Origin: Pseudoalteromonas flavipulchra NCIMB 2033 = ATCC BAA-314
Lineage (GTDB): Bacteria; Pseudomonadota; Gammaproteobacteria; Enterobacterales; Alteromonadaceae
Direction: 5' to 3'
NCBI GenBank assembly: GCA_000814665.1
Contig: JWIH01000021.1
Span: 372,001-436,000, forward strand
Length of the DNA: 64,000 bases
The notes beneath the pieces were generated by a model. It saw nothing but the letters and a program-made list of their open reading frames with translations, was not told where the DNA came from and made no database searches. Of the stretch, positions 9,852-19,510 are shown one piece after another. A program made the position numbers and the translations under genes. Positions within the stretch are counted from its first letter, which is position 1, and each line of letters opens with the position of its first letter.

Positions 9852-9902
9852 GGCGTTAATCATTACAAGTGCTTTCTAGTGGTTGACTAAAAGGAATTGG
9901 TG

Positions 9903-10859
9903 ATGAAAAAGATTGAAGAGATGACTCAAGAAGAACTTGAAGAAATCATCAAAGAGGGCGACAAAAGAAGAGAAAGATATTATCAAGAAGAAGCTAGTGA
10001 AGCTGAGAAAAAAGAATTGGAGGAAATGCAAAGGTACTCAGAACGAAGGTTAAAATATATTAGAGAGGGAAATTTTTATGATGCGTTATCAAAAGACTAC
10101 CTCCATAACCAAAGCTATAAGGAACGCTTAGCCAAGGCTGAAGAACTAAACGGCTGTAAGTTTAAAGAAGCAAAACCCTGTAAAGACAGATTTGCGCCGA
10201 GAGACGACTTTAGTGGCGTAAGTTACCCTAGCCAATGCGATGGTCGGGTTGTTTCCGTACCGCGCTCACCGGGATTATGGTCTATTAGGCTGCATGGGTT
10301 GGTATTAGGCCCTATTATTGGGATTTGTCTGTTAGGGGTAAGTATGACAGACGACAGTATGCCAGCTTGGCATTCATGGTTGGGGCTGTTTCTACTGACT
10401 GCATTCCCTTTAATAATGTACAAAATAGGGAATGCAATTCGTATTGTGGATGCAATTGAGTTTAACCGCCATACTGGATTGGTAAGAACGCCATACACCT
10501 TATTCAGAAAGCCATTTTATATCCCCATAGAAGACCTAGAGTTTGTTGTTGGTCCAGAAGTAAAAAATATGCGAGGTAGCGCATCGATGCAAACGGGTTA
10601 CTTAAGTTGTAGAAAATACCCCGAGCACTATTGGTTTGGAAATCGTATTGGTATTGCAGGGGGCGGCGATGCTCACGATTGGTCACAAATGAATAGGTTT
10701 ATGGATATTACTCAACCAATTGACGAGTACTATCACAGTGCTATGGAGTATACGTTTAAAAAGAATAGGAATGCTCACGGCAATGGTCCATTTCCAGAGG
10801 TGATGAAAAAGTACTTTGATGCAGATGACTGCCAAGTTAATCGCATGGAAGTGTGGTGA
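9903..10859 (+). CDS. Immunity-like membrane protein B2
   Basis: 318-320 residues, with the same AAGGAATTGGTGATG start context as B1. Very similar to B1 in the cytoplasmic N-terminal helix and the C-terminal domain (FPEVMKKYFDADDCQVNRMEVW region identical in kind), but the membrane hairpin is different (about 130-185). It is the last gene of the array, followed by ~217 bases with no clear terminator. As in the A family, variation concentrates in the membrane hairpin. Confidence 0.7.
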   Translation: MKKIEEMTQEELEEIIKEGDKRRERYYQEEASEAEKKELEEMQRYSERRLKYIREGNFYDALSKDYLHNQSYKERLAKAEELNGCKFKEAKPCKDRFAPRDDFSGVSYPSQCDGRVVSVPRSPGLWSIRLHGLVLGPIIGICLLGVSMTDDSMPAWHSWLGLFLLTAFPLIMYKIGNAIRIVDAIEFNRHTGLVRTPYTLFRKPFYIPIEDLEFVVGPEVKNMRGSASMQTGYLSCRKYPEHYWFGNRIGIAGGGDAHDWSQMNRFMDITQPIDEYYHSAMEYTFKKNRNAHGNGPFPEVMKKYFDADDCQVNRMEVW

Positions 10860-11076
10860 TAAGAATTCTAAAAACTTTTATCTGTAGATACGCGGGTCTC
10901 AGTATGATAGCTATTTCAACAAGCAAACCAATTTAATATCAGTCTCCAATTAGGTGGATACCAAGGTACCAGTAATAAAGCGGGTATTCATTTTTGGCCG
11001 TCTAGAGTGCATGTTAAGTTTTTGTGGCAAAGCAGCTGCATGTACTAAATGAGCCAAAAATTTAGGAGATTATGTA

Positions 11077-13584
11077 ATGGATAGAAAATGGTTATTACCA
11101 TCATTATTGGCATCAAGTAGCCTTCTGGTCGCATGTGGGGGCGGTAGTGATGACGATCCACAACCTGGCGATAACACCGGAGCCAAAGGTTCAATAAAAG
11201 TCATTGTACAGGGCTTACCCGCAGGTTCCGAGGCAGACCTAACGCTAACAGGTCCTTCAAGCTATAGCGAAGATATTTCTACCACCACTACACTCAATGC
11301 GCTTGCTACGGGTGAATATAAGCTAACCGCTACGTCTCGTTCTGTAAATCAGGCACTGTATCAACCAAATGAAGAATCAATCACCGTTGATTTAAGCAGC
11401 AATGAAGAAGAAACAATCACCATCACCTACCGGACATCAGTCAATGCAGAGGGAACAGTAACGGGATTTGGCAGTGTGTATGTGAACGGTGTGCGCTATG
11501 AAACGACACCGGAGCAACAAGCAAACCTTAAAGTCGGTATGCAGGTTGACTTACAAGGTAAACAAGGAGCAGATGGTGGCTTTGCGGTTGCAGACTCTAT
11601 TACCTACGACGCAACCGCTAAAGGTGTAGTGACTGCAGTAGACTATGCAAATCAAACAATTACCGTTTTAGGTCAAGAATTTGGTGTCGATAAGCGCACA
11701 AAGCTCACTATCGCATTTACTGAGTTAAATACGGGAGACTTTGTTGAGATCAGTGCGCTGCATCAAGGGCAGGGGCAATACATCGCTACCCGTATTGATG
11801 TTGAAGAACAAAATGGCGAGTTTGAGGTTGAAGGCAAGGTTTCTGAACTAAACCTTGATGCCAAGACATTTAAATTAGGCGCGCTTATTGTTGACTACAG
11901 TCAAGCAACAGCGGTTGAAGGCACAATAGAAAATGATGCAATAGTAGAAGTAGAAGCATCAAACTTACCTGTAGAAGGCGTTTTACTTGCGGATAGCGTC
12001 GAGGTTGAAAGCGCCAATTCAGCGCCTTCGGGAGCGGTGGCTAAATTCGAAGGAATAGTAACGCAAGTCAGTGACGATGCTTTTGCAATTGGCGGCCATA
12101 CTTTTACATTGAGCGATGAGACTGACTTTAAGAAAGGCGACGATGACGACTTACAAGTCGGTATGCGTGTATTTGTGCTTGCAGTTGCAACTGAAGAAGG
12201 TTTAATCGCCAAAAAAGTACGCTTTGATAAGCACTCTGAAATCGAATTAACCGGTGTCATTGACGCAATTGATCTTGAAGCACAAACACTAACGGTATTT
12301 GGTAGCAGTTATTTTGTAGATAACTATACCCAATTTGAAGATGAGTCAGATGCTGAGGACAAAGAATTAAAACTCGAGAAGCTTAATATTGGCGATGTCG
12401 TTGAAATTGAAGCTTTTGGCTTTGAAGGTGCTTATGTCGTGAGAGACTTAGAGCGCATCTCTGCGAGTGATTTTAATGATCAGCAAGAGCATGAAGTTGA
12501 AGGAAAAGTTACTGCTGTGAATGCAGCTGAGCAGACAATCACTGTTGGTAAACTGGTCTTTGCTATCAATGGAGCAACCGAACTTGAGCTTGAGAGTGAT
12601 GTTGATCTAACGGTATTTTTTGAAAAAGTGGCGGCAGGTGATATCGCGGAAGTTGACTATGTGATCCAAGGTGATGCACTTATCGCCACGAAAGTTGAGG
12701 TTGACGACAAAGACGACGACTTTGATGACCGAACTTTTGAATTATCAGGTAAAGTTTCGGACTTTAACCCTGTCGATGCAACTTTTAGCCTCAATGGTAA
12801 AACCGTGTTTTTTGATGAAAACACCGAGTTTAAAAACGGCATATTTGTTAATGACGACTTCGTTGAAGTCAAAGCGATTCAGCGTGCCGACGGCTCAGTT
12901 TTTGCGCTTAAAATTGAAATCGAATCTGAAGACGGCATTGAGCTTGAAGTTGAAGGTGACGTCACCAACTTCGTCTCAGCGTCTGAGTTTATGGTGAATG
13001 GCATTTCAATTACCACGGATAACAATACTGAGTTTAAAGATGGAAGCAGTGAAAACTTAGCTAATGGCGTCTCTGTTGAAGTCGAAGGGGTGTTAACCCA
13101 AGATAACGTACTATTGGCTAAGAAAGTTGAATTTGATGATGACGATGCCGAAGAAGTAGAGATTGCGGGGGTTATTGAAGACTTAGTTAAGGACTCTCCG
13201 TTTGATTATCAGTTCAATCTCGGCGCGCAGCGTGTTCAAGTTACCGCAAACACCGAGTTTAAGCATGGTAATTTTGAAAAACTAGATAATGGTTTAGAAG
13301 TGGAAGTCGAAGGGTACACCACAGATGGCGTGAAAGTGATTGCTAAAGAGCTAAAGTTTCAAGCAATAAAGTACGTAGAAGTTGAGGGGTTAATCACGCA
13401 AGTTGATTCAGCAACCATGTTTTATGTGCTAGGCCAAAAAATTAAAGTGTCTGAGCAAACTCAGTTTGAAGATGGTAGTCAGTCTGATATTGCAACGGGT
13501 AAAAACGTTGAAGTGGAGGGCTATTTAGTAACCGAGGATGGTGAAACTTATATTCAAGCAGAAAAAGTAGAGTTCGAAGACTAA
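11077..13584 (+). CDS. Outer-membrane-type lipoprotein with ten DUF5666-like repeats
   Basis: 835 residues; ATG after TTAGGAGATT. A lipoprotein signal ends at Cys20 (SSLLVAC then GGGSDDD), so the protein is lipidated and probably surface or periplasmic. After a beta-rich head (about 35-120) there are about ten consecutive repeats of ~65 residues, each built on the pattern G.V........F...G......T.F......L..G..VEV.G.......A..V, which is the DUF5666 pattern. The protein is very acidic (many D/E, for example DDKDDDFDDR), so metal binding is possible. DUF5666 proteins have no established function. Single-gene unit with its own terminator. Confidence 0.8.
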   Translation: MDRKWLLPSLLASSSLLVACGGGSDDDPQPGDNTGAKGSIKVIVQGLPAGSEADLTLTGPSSYSEDISTTTTLNALATGEYKLTATSRSVNQALYQPNEESITVDLSSNEEETITITYRTSVNAEGTVTGFGSVYVNGVRYETTPEQQANLKVGMQVDLQGKQGADGGFAVADSITYDATAKGVVTAVDYANQTITVLGQEFGVDKRTKLTIAFTELNTGDFVEISALHQGQGQYIATRIDVEEQNGEFEVEGKVSELNLDAKTFKLGALIVDYSQATAVEGTIENDAIVEVEASNLPVEGVLLADSVEVESANSAPSGAVAKFEGIVTQVSDDAFAIGGHTFTLSDETDFKKGDDDDLQVGMRVFVLAVATEEGLIAKKVRFDKHSEIELTGVIDAIDLEAQTLTVFGSSYFVDNYTQFEDESDAEDKELKLEKLNIGDVVEIEAFGFEGAYVVRDLERISASDFNDQQEHEVEGKVTAVNAAEQTITVGKLVFAINGATELELESDVDLTVFFEKVAAGDIAEVDYVIQGDALIATKVEVDDKDDDFDDRTFELSGKVSDFNPVDATFSLNGKTVFFDENTEFKNGIFVNDDFVEVKAIQRADGSVFALKIEIESEDGIELEVEGDVTNFVSASEFMVNGISITTDNNTEFKDGSSENLANGVSVEVEGVLTQDNVLLAKKVEFDDDDAEEVEIAGVIEDLVKDSPFDYQFNLGAQRVQVTANTEFKHGNFEKLDNGLEVEVEGYTTDGVKVIAKELKFQAIKYVEVEGLITQVDSATMFYVLGQKIKVSEQTQFEDGSQSDIATGKNVEVEGYLVTEDGETYIQAEKVEFED

Positions 13585-13611
13585 GTATTACTAAATGTTA
13601 AGCATGCAATT

Positions 13612-13638
13612 AAAGCCTCCAATATGGAGGCTTTTTTG
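13612..13638 (+). terminator. Rho-independent terminator of the DUF5666 gene
   Basis: A 6-bp perfect stem GCCTCC/GGAGGC with a 5-base loop (AATAT) is followed by six T. It lies 28 bases after the stop. The rest of the 319-base gap up to the next gene shows no further gene. Confidence 0.9.
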
Positions 13639-13903
13639 TATATTTATCACTTTAAAGTTAATTCACTTCTCCTGACTTAGTACCGTCATATTTCTAGCAC
13701 TTAACTGCCATAAAAGCTTAGCTTTCTTGACTTTTTTCCCTCGTATAGTGACACCCGCCACGCAAAACGCAACGGTTTATTCTGACTCGCTGTGCTTCTT
13801 GGTTCAGCTTCTATGAAGTGGAATAAGAAGAGACGTGAATTGGTATTACTGAAATAACTAAAAGCATGCGCACGGGTATGCAAACAAAGTAAAGAAAGGA
13901 CTT

Positions 13904-15943
13904 ATGAAAACAAAACTACTTCCAATCGCACTACTGTGCGGTGCCACAAGCATTATGACTGGTTGCTCAGATTCAGATAACAATGTTGATATAAACGTGC
14001 CGAAAGGACCTGATATTCCAAAAGAGGGCACTGCGGTGTCTTTGCGTTTACTAGAAACCACAGATTTGCATGCAAATGTATTGAACTACAACTACTTTTC
14101 AGATAAGCAAGATGACAAAGTGGGTCTAGTGAAAACTGCGGCGTTAATCCATCAAGCGAGAAGCCAAGTTAAAAACTCCATGCTGGTAGATAATGGCGAT
14201 TTGATCCAAGGTAGTCCACTTGGCGACTATATGGCGAAAATCAAAAACCTCAAAGAGGGAGAAGTTCATCCTGTTTATAAGGCCATGAACACACTAGAGT
14301 ACGATGTAGCAAATATTGGTAATCATGAGTTTAACTTTGGCTTAGCGTTTTTAGACGAAGCAATCGACGATGCGAATTTTCCCTATATTAGTGCAAACGT
14401 ATTTAAGGTTGATGGTGACGAAGATGAAACAAATGATGTGCCGTTATTTAAGCCTTACCTAATTCAAGAAAAGCAATTCTTTGACGAGAATGACAAGCTT
14501 CAGGTGATTAAAGTCGGCTTTATCGGGTTTGTTCCACCGCAAATCATGCAATGGGATAAGGCCAATCTTGAAGGCAAAGTGATCGCCAAAGACATCGTAA
14601 AAATGGCAAAACACTACGTACCTAAGATGAAAGCTGAAGGCGCGGATATTGTCGTTGCTATTCCGCACTCAGGCCTAGACGTGTCAGCCGATAAGCCAAT
14701 GGCTGAAAATGCATCATATGCTTTGTCCAAGGTGGATGATATAGACGCCATTATGTTTGGTCACGCGCATGCAAACTTCCCAGGTTCGGGCTATGCAGAC
14801 TTAGCGGCACATGGTGTTGATAATGATAAAGGCACAATCAATGGCGTTGCGGCTGTAATGCCTGGTTTTTGGGGCAATCATCTTGGTGTAATTGACCTAG
14901 ATATCCAATTTAAATCAGGTAAATGGGTGGTGGTTGACTCACAGTCGACGCTGAAAGCTATCTATGAAACGGATGAAAATCGTAACACCGTATCTTTGGT
15001 AGAAAGCGATGCGGCAATTGAAGCAGCGGTACATCGTGAGCATGCTGAAACTCGCGCATGGGTGAATGAGCCTTTTGCTAAAATTACCAACACAGTGAAC
15101 AGCTATTTTGCGTTAGTGAATGACGATCCCTCAATCCAAATCGTGACTGACGCACAAGCATGGTATACAGCAAAAATCGTGCAAGGTACTGAGCTTGATG
15201 GATTACCTATTCTGTCTGCAGGTGCGCCTTTCAGAGCAGGGCGTGGCGGGCCAGATGACTTTACCGCAATACCTGCAGGTGATATCGCCTATCGTAACGT
15301 TGCGGATATGTACATTTACCCGAACGTACTTAAGGTGTTGAAGCTCAAGGGCAGCGAAGTGCGCGAATGGCTTGAAATGTCTGCAGGACAGTTCAATCAA
15401 ATCACACCAAATACTGAAGGCGTTCAAGCGCTGATCAATCCAGACTTTCCTTCATATAACTATGATGTACTAGATGGTGTGACGTATCAAATTGATGTCA
15501 CTGAGCCTGCACGCTACGCGGCAAACGGTGAAAAGGTGTCAAACGGTAACCGCATTAAGGCATTGAAGTATCAAGGTGAGTTGGTGAAGGACGACCAAGT
15601 ATTCTTGGTTGCAACGAATAACTATCGTGCATCTGGTGGCGGTAATTTCCCAAATATTAAGGGAGATAAAATCGTCGTTGACTCGCCAAATGAGAACCGT
15701 CAGGTCGTTGCTGACTATATTACTTTTGTTAGCGACCAAAATGGTGCTGCAGGACTTGATCCGTCCGCCGATATGAACTGGTCGTTTGCACCTGTAGTTG
15801 GCGCCAATATTGAATTCTTTAGCTCAACCAGTGCGGATGCTGAAACTTACAGTCAGCAATTTAATCATATTCTACCTACCGGCAAAACCGACGAAAGAGG
15901 TTTTGCACTTTATCAGCTGGATTTAACACAACCGCTGAACTAA
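13904..15943 (+). CDS. cpdB: CpdB-type 2',3'-cyclic-nucleotide 2'-phosphodiesterase / 3'-nucleotidase
   Basis: 679 residues; ATG after GAAAGGACTT. A lipoprotein signal ends at Cys21 (SIMTGC), so unlike the soluble E. coli enzyme this one is probably membrane-anchored. The metallophosphatase motifs are present in order: ETTDLHAN, DNGDLIQGSP, GNHEFNFG, PHSGLD and GHAHANFPG. The C-terminal 5'-nucleotidase domain carries a substrate loop including ASGGGNFP. Enzymes of this family release nucleosides and phosphate from external 2',3'-cyclic and 3'-nucleotides. The next gene encodes a secreted protein with OB-fold repeats like those of YhcR-type nucleases, suggesting a shared role in scavenging external nucleic acid. 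Confidence 0.88.
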   Translation: MKTKLLPIALLCGATSIMTGCSDSDNNVDINVPKGPDIPKEGTAVSLRLLETTDLHANVLNYNYFSDKQDDKVGLVKTAALIHQARSQVKNSMLVDNGDLIQGSPLGDYMAKIKNLKEGEVHPVYKAMNTLEYDVANIGNHEFNFGLAFLDEAIDDANFPYISANVFKVDGDEDETNDVPLFKPYLIQEKQFFDENDKLQVIKVGFIGFVPPQIMQWDKANLEGKVIAKDIVKMAKHYVPKMKAEGADIVVAIPHSGLDVSADKPMAENASYALSKVDDIDAIMFGHAHANFPGSGYADLAAHGVDNDKGTINGVAAVMPGFWGNHLGVIDLDIQFKSGKWVVVDSQSTLKAIYETDENRNTVSLVESDAAIEAAVHREHAETRAWVNEPFAKITNTVNSYFALVNDDPSIQIVTDAQAWYTAKIVQGTELDGLPILSAGAPFRAGRGGPDDFTAIPAGDIAYRNVADMYIYPNVLKVLKLKGSEVREWLEMSAGQFNQITPNTEGVQALINPDFPSYNYDVLDGVTYQIDVTEPARYAANGEKVSNGNRIKALKYQGELVKDDQVFLVATNNYRASGGGNFPNIKGDKIVVDSPNENRQVVADYITFVSDQNGAAGLDPSADMNWSFAPVVGANIEFFSSTSADAETYSQQFNHILPTGKTDERGFALYQLDLTQPLN

Positions 15944-15950
15944 TACACTA

Positions 15951-15977
15951 CGCCGCCATATTTTGGCGGCTTTTTTA
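15951..15977 (+). terminator. Rho-independent terminator after cpdB
   Basis: Stem GCCGCC/GGCGGC with a 7-base loop, followed by TTTTTTATT. It separates cpdB from the next gene, 37 bases further on. Confidence 0.9.
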
Positions 15978-16013
15978 TTGCTTCTTTTTATAATTTTCAA
16001 CGGGATTTGACGA

Positions 16014-18182
16014 ATGAAACAAGTAAACTTCAAGCTTTGCAGCGTAGTTTTGGCTGCAGCTATATCCACTTCTGTATTTGCAGCGCAGCCGTATGACTGG
16101 AATAACCACATTCCAGTCAAAACACCAAGCACAAACAACAATGGTAAGACAGTATTATTTGATGTGTCACACGGTGGCGTTGAAGGAAATGCCGATTGGG
16201 TTATTGATGGTGCGTTTTCAGACTTTGCGGATGCATTAGTTAATGAAGGATATACCGTAAAAGAATATCGTGGTGTTGATTTAAACAATGACGGCAAGAT
16301 TAGATTCTTTGACGACCGTACCTCTCAAAGCAATCAAAATGAAGCGGTTATCAGCTACGATGCGATTAAAGATGCAGATGTCTTTGTATTGGCAGAAACT
16401 AACCGTCCTTTCACTCAATCAGAGCAAGCGGCGTTATTGCAGTTTGTTGCGGATGGAAAAGGGATATTTTTTATTGCAGATCATTATGACGCGGATCGTA
16501 ATCTAAATACGTGGGATGCCACTGAAGTCTTTAACGGCTACAACCGCTCAGATCTGGCCAAGTATAATCTAGGAGGTGAGTACGGTGACTGGCGTAATCC
16601 AAAATCAGCAGACATGGGATGGCTTGCAGAAAACTTTGGGATCCGCTTTCGCTTTAATGCCGCGGATTACAAACAAGGCGTAAGTGGTATTGAGTCTGCG
16701 AGCAAAACAGAAGGGATCACACTTGGAGTTACTCCTGTATTGATGGCCGCAGGCGCGACACTTGCGATTGTAGATGAACAAAAAGCGAAAGGCTTGGTTT
16801 ATTTTTCACCTTCAGATACACCGGCTAAATGGCGTCATGCTAAAGATGATGGACTTTACTTTGGTGGTAGAAATGAAGGCCCGTATGTTGCTATCTCAAA
16901 AGCAGGGTTAGGCAAAGCCGCATTTATTGGTGATTCTTCTCCAATTGAAGACGCTACGCCTAAGTACAAGCGTCAGGATAATGGCAATAGTAAAAAGACG
17001 TACCCCGGCTGGACAGACAGTGGTAATGCGGCTGTACTTTCGGTCAACATCATCAATTGGCTAGCAACGCCTGAGTCGTATCAGTACTTTGATGGTACTA
17101 ACGGTCATGCAAGCGGTGAAGTAACACCAGTGCCAATGGCGCCGCAAGAAATGTCTGATCCAAACAATGGTCAACCATGGGGGACGCCTGCATCGGGTTT
17201 TGATGCATGGAATACAGATAGCTATAAAAATAACTCTTTCAATGCGCCTTATGGTTCAGGGCAAACCAACCCAGATCCTAATCCCGATCCAGAGCCAACT
17301 CCTGATGGCGCGATTTCTGTAGCACAGGCACTTGCTGCTTCAGCTGGGTCTAAATTTACTGTGTTAGGTAAAGTGACAGCCGAAGTAAACGGTATCTATG
17401 GCCTATTACTCACAGATACTGCCAACGCATCGTTAAGTATCAACGTAAAGCTTGAATCTGCTCAGCGCAGTGACTTTAACCCGCAACTCAATCCTGAGAT
17501 CCTTGGTCAATCAGTCATAGTGACTGGTACTCGAGACAGTTATATGGGTGAGGCTGGTATTCGTTATGTAAGCGATATTCAGATTGCACCAGTGGCATTG
17601 TCGGTTGAGCAGGCGCTTGCAACCGCCGAGGGCAATGAAATTGAGCTTATAGGGCGTGTTAAATCTGCACTTAATGATATCTATGCTCTAGTACTTGAGG
17701 ACAGCCAAAATCCAACTCATACGATAAATGTTAAACTTGAAAGTCACCAGCGTGCTGCATTTAGTCCGCAGCTTAATCCATCCATTCTTGATTCTACTTT
17801 AGTTATCAAAGGTGTTCGCTCATCGTATATGAGTGCACCGGGGATACGAGAAGTAAGTGAGATACAAACCGTTGGTACAACGACAGAGCCATCTAGTGAT
17901 ATGAGTGTTGCTGACGTATTAGCGCTAAATAATGGCTCAGCAGTGGTAGTCAGTGGCAAAATCACAGCTGCTGTAAACGATATCTATGCACTTGAATTAA
18001 GCGACCCAACAGTTGCTGGCAACAAGCTATATATTAAGTTGGAATCAGCTCAGCGCGATGCATTTAGTCCCAAGCTTAACCCGAGCTTGATTGGTAAATC
18101 ACTGAGAGTTGAAGGGATTAAAAATGACTATATGAGTCATCCCGGTGTTCGTAATGTTACTTCACTTGTATTGTTAAATTAA
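16014..18182 (+). CDS. Secreted protein with GldG/DUF4350-like domain and three C-terminal OB-fold repeats
   Basis: 722 residues. A Sec signal peptide ends near VFAAQP. Residues about 40-370 form a class-I-amidotransferase-like domain (VLFDVSHGG, VFVLAETNRPF, FFIADHYDADRN, VYFSPSDTP), resembling GldG/IFT52-like or DUF4350-like domains. A Pro/Asp linker (NPDPNPDPEPTP) follows, then three ~95-residue repeats, each beginning V.xALA...G and containing NDIYAL, INVKLES.QR..F.P.LNP and R.SYM..PGIR. These resemble the OB-fold (DUF6359-like) domain of extracellular nucleases such as YhcR. No nuclease active site was seen. Position behind cpdB suggests a nucleic-acid-binding surface protein; function otherwise unknown. 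Confidence 0.75.
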   Translation: MKQVNFKLCSVVLAAAISTSVFAAQPYDWNNHIPVKTPSTNNNGKTVLFDVSHGGVEGNADWVIDGAFSDFADALVNEGYTVKEYRGVDLNNDGKIRFFDDRTSQSNQNEAVISYDAIKDADVFVLAETNRPFTQSEQAALLQFVADGKGIFFIADHYDADRNLNTWDATEVFNGYNRSDLAKYNLGGEYGDWRNPKSADMGWLAENFGIRFRFNAADYKQGVSGIESASKTEGITLGVTPVLMAAGATLAIVDEQKAKGLVYFSPSDTPAKWRHAKDDGLYFGGRNEGPYVAISKAGLGKAAFIGDSSPIEDATPKYKRQDNGNSKKTYPGWTDSGNAAVLSVNIINWLATPESYQYFDGTNGHASGEVTPVPMAPQEMSDPNNGQPWGTPASGFDAWNTDSYKNNSFNAPYGSGQTNPDPNPDPEPTPDGAISVAQALAASAGSKFTVLGKVTAEVNGIYGLLLTDTANASLSINVKLESAQRSDFNPQLNPEILGQSVIVTGTRDSYMGEAGIRYVSDIQIAPVALSVEQALATAEGNEIELIGRVKSALNDIYALVLEDSQNPTHTINVKLESHQRAAFSPQLNPSILDSTLVIKGVRSSYMSAPGIREVSEIQTVGTTTEPSSDMSVADVLALNNGSAVVVSGKITAAVNDIYALELSDPTVAGNKLYIKLESAQRDAFSPKLNPSLIGKSLRVEGIKNDYMSHPGVRNVTSLVLLN

Positions 18183-18203
18183 ATCAATGTAATTGACCCT
18201 CCT

Positions 18204-18238
18204 TAAAGTAGGCATAGCGACGTTTATGTCTACTTTAT
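18204..18238 (+). terminator. Hairpin after the OB-fold repeat gene
   Basis: TAAAGTAG pairs with CTACTTTA, extended by CATA/TATG inside the loop, 20 bases after the stop. There is only a short T run, so terminator strength is uncertain. The remaining ~220 bases before the next gene show nothing else. Confidence 0.5.
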
Positions 18239-18460
18239 TCTAAGCGTTATTCCTGTATATTCTTTGTTCATTCATTATTTCACAAACTACACTTTTGAGG
18301 TCATTTACCTAGTTTGGATGGTAATGATTTTTATTTGTGTTAGTGTGTCGGCGTTATAGTGACATAAACTCGCCAGCTGCAATGCTTCGTCGAGATCAGT
18401 AGGTGCTATTGCATAGTGTTTACTGAAAGGAATAGTGTTTTTAATTTTGGAACAAACTAC

Positions 18461-19501
18461 ATGAAATGCGTTTGCTTAATACTCTCTCTTTTATCCTTTA
18501 ACCTTTATGCTGCAGCGGTCAATGTTGTGGTCACTGATGTAAAGCAACAACAGCTTGAACGAACTTTGTCTTTAACCGGCTCAATTAGTGCAGCACAACA
18601 CGCACAAGTGTCAAGTTTAACCGATGGTGTAGTAACTAAGATCTCAGCTGAAGCTGGTGATATTGTTGAAGCAAATGCTGTACTGCTGAGTCTCGATGCC
18701 GCTTTAGTAAAAGCTGAGCTGAAAAGTGTAGAAGCAGCACTTGAGCGCGCCAAGGTCGATCGCAATAATGCGATAAGATTGGTAAAAGAAGCACAGTCTC
18801 TGTCGCAGCAAAAATTATTTGCGCAAACTGAGCTTGCTGACAGAGAGGCTAAGTTACAAGCATCAGAAGCCACGCTTTTAGAAGCACAAGCTAAGATAGC
18901 TTATCAGCGAGAGCTCGTTAACCGCCATCAATTAAAATCGCCTTTTACGGGGGTGATAGCAAGGCGCACGGTTAATTTAGGTGAGTGGGTGACGCGTGGA
19001 CAAACGGTGTTTGAATTAGTGAGTAGTGATATTTTGTGGCTCGATTTGCAAGTACCACAAGAGTACTTTCAGCTTATTAATCTTGGCCGCGTCGTTAATT
19101 TTAGTGTTGCAAGCGCGCCAAGCGTACAGCATCAAGCTCATGTATTGGCAAAACTTCCTATCGTTGACAAAACTAGTCGCTCGTTTCTATTAAGATTGGC
19201 AATCCCAACAGATGCGCAGTTGCGTGTCGGCGCATCGGCTACGGCAAAACTGCCGCTAATTCGAGTACAAGACCAAAGCGTGATTATTCCTAGCGATGCG
19301 ATTTTGCGTCATCCCGACGGTGGGTTCAGTGTCTTTGTGGCCGTTGACGGTCAAGCAAAGCGGTTAAACGTTCAAATTGGTGAGCGAATTAATGGTCATA
19401 TTGAAGTTTTATCAGGCTTAGAGATAGGGCAACAAGTGGTGGTTGAAGGCAATGAGTTATTGCAAGAAGGCCAGGCATTAAACATTGTACCGGGTTTATA
19501 G
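18461..19501 (+). CDS. RND efflux periplasmic adaptor (HlyD/MFP family)
   Basis: 346 residues from the ATG at 18461, which gives a clean signal peptide (MKCVCLILSLLSFNLYA). An upstream in-frame GTG at 18416 would bury the signal, so it was rejected. The protein has the adaptor plan: N-terminal barrel strand, lipoyl half (GDIVEANAVLLSLD), a ~70-residue alpha hairpin coiled coil, second lipoyl half (LKSPFTGVIARRTVNLGEWVTRGQ), then beta-barrel and membrane-proximal domains. It has no lipidation Cys. It lies 9 bases from the permease gene and forms a two-gene operon with it; no TolC-like gene is present. Confidence 0.87.
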   Translation: MKCVCLILSLLSFNLYAAAVNVVVTDVKQQQLERTLSLTGSISAAQHAQVSSLTDGVVTKISAEAGDIVEANAVLLSLDAALVKAELKSVEAALERAKVDRNNAIRLVKEAQSLSQQKLFAQTELADREAKLQASEATLLEAQAKIAYQRELVNRHQLKSPFTGVIARRTVNLGEWVTRGQTVFELVSSDILWLDLQVPQEYFQLINLGRVVNFSVASAPSVQHQAHVLAKLPIVDKTSRSFLLRLAIPTDAQLRVGASATAKLPLIRVQDQSVIIPSDAILRHPDGGFSVFVAVDGQAKRLNVQIGERINGHIEVLSGLEIGQQVVVEGNELLQEGQALNIVPGL

Positions 19502-19510
19502 GAGCGGGTG

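Noticed and set aside
11901..12260. Minus-strand frame inside the DUF5666 gene
   Set aside because: Antisense shadow of a clearly coding, repeat-bearing gene; Ser/Thr-rich and without a start signal.
13721..13750. TTGACT ... TATAGT as a promoter for cpdB
   Set aside because: The spacing is only 11 bases, too short for a sigma-70 promoter.
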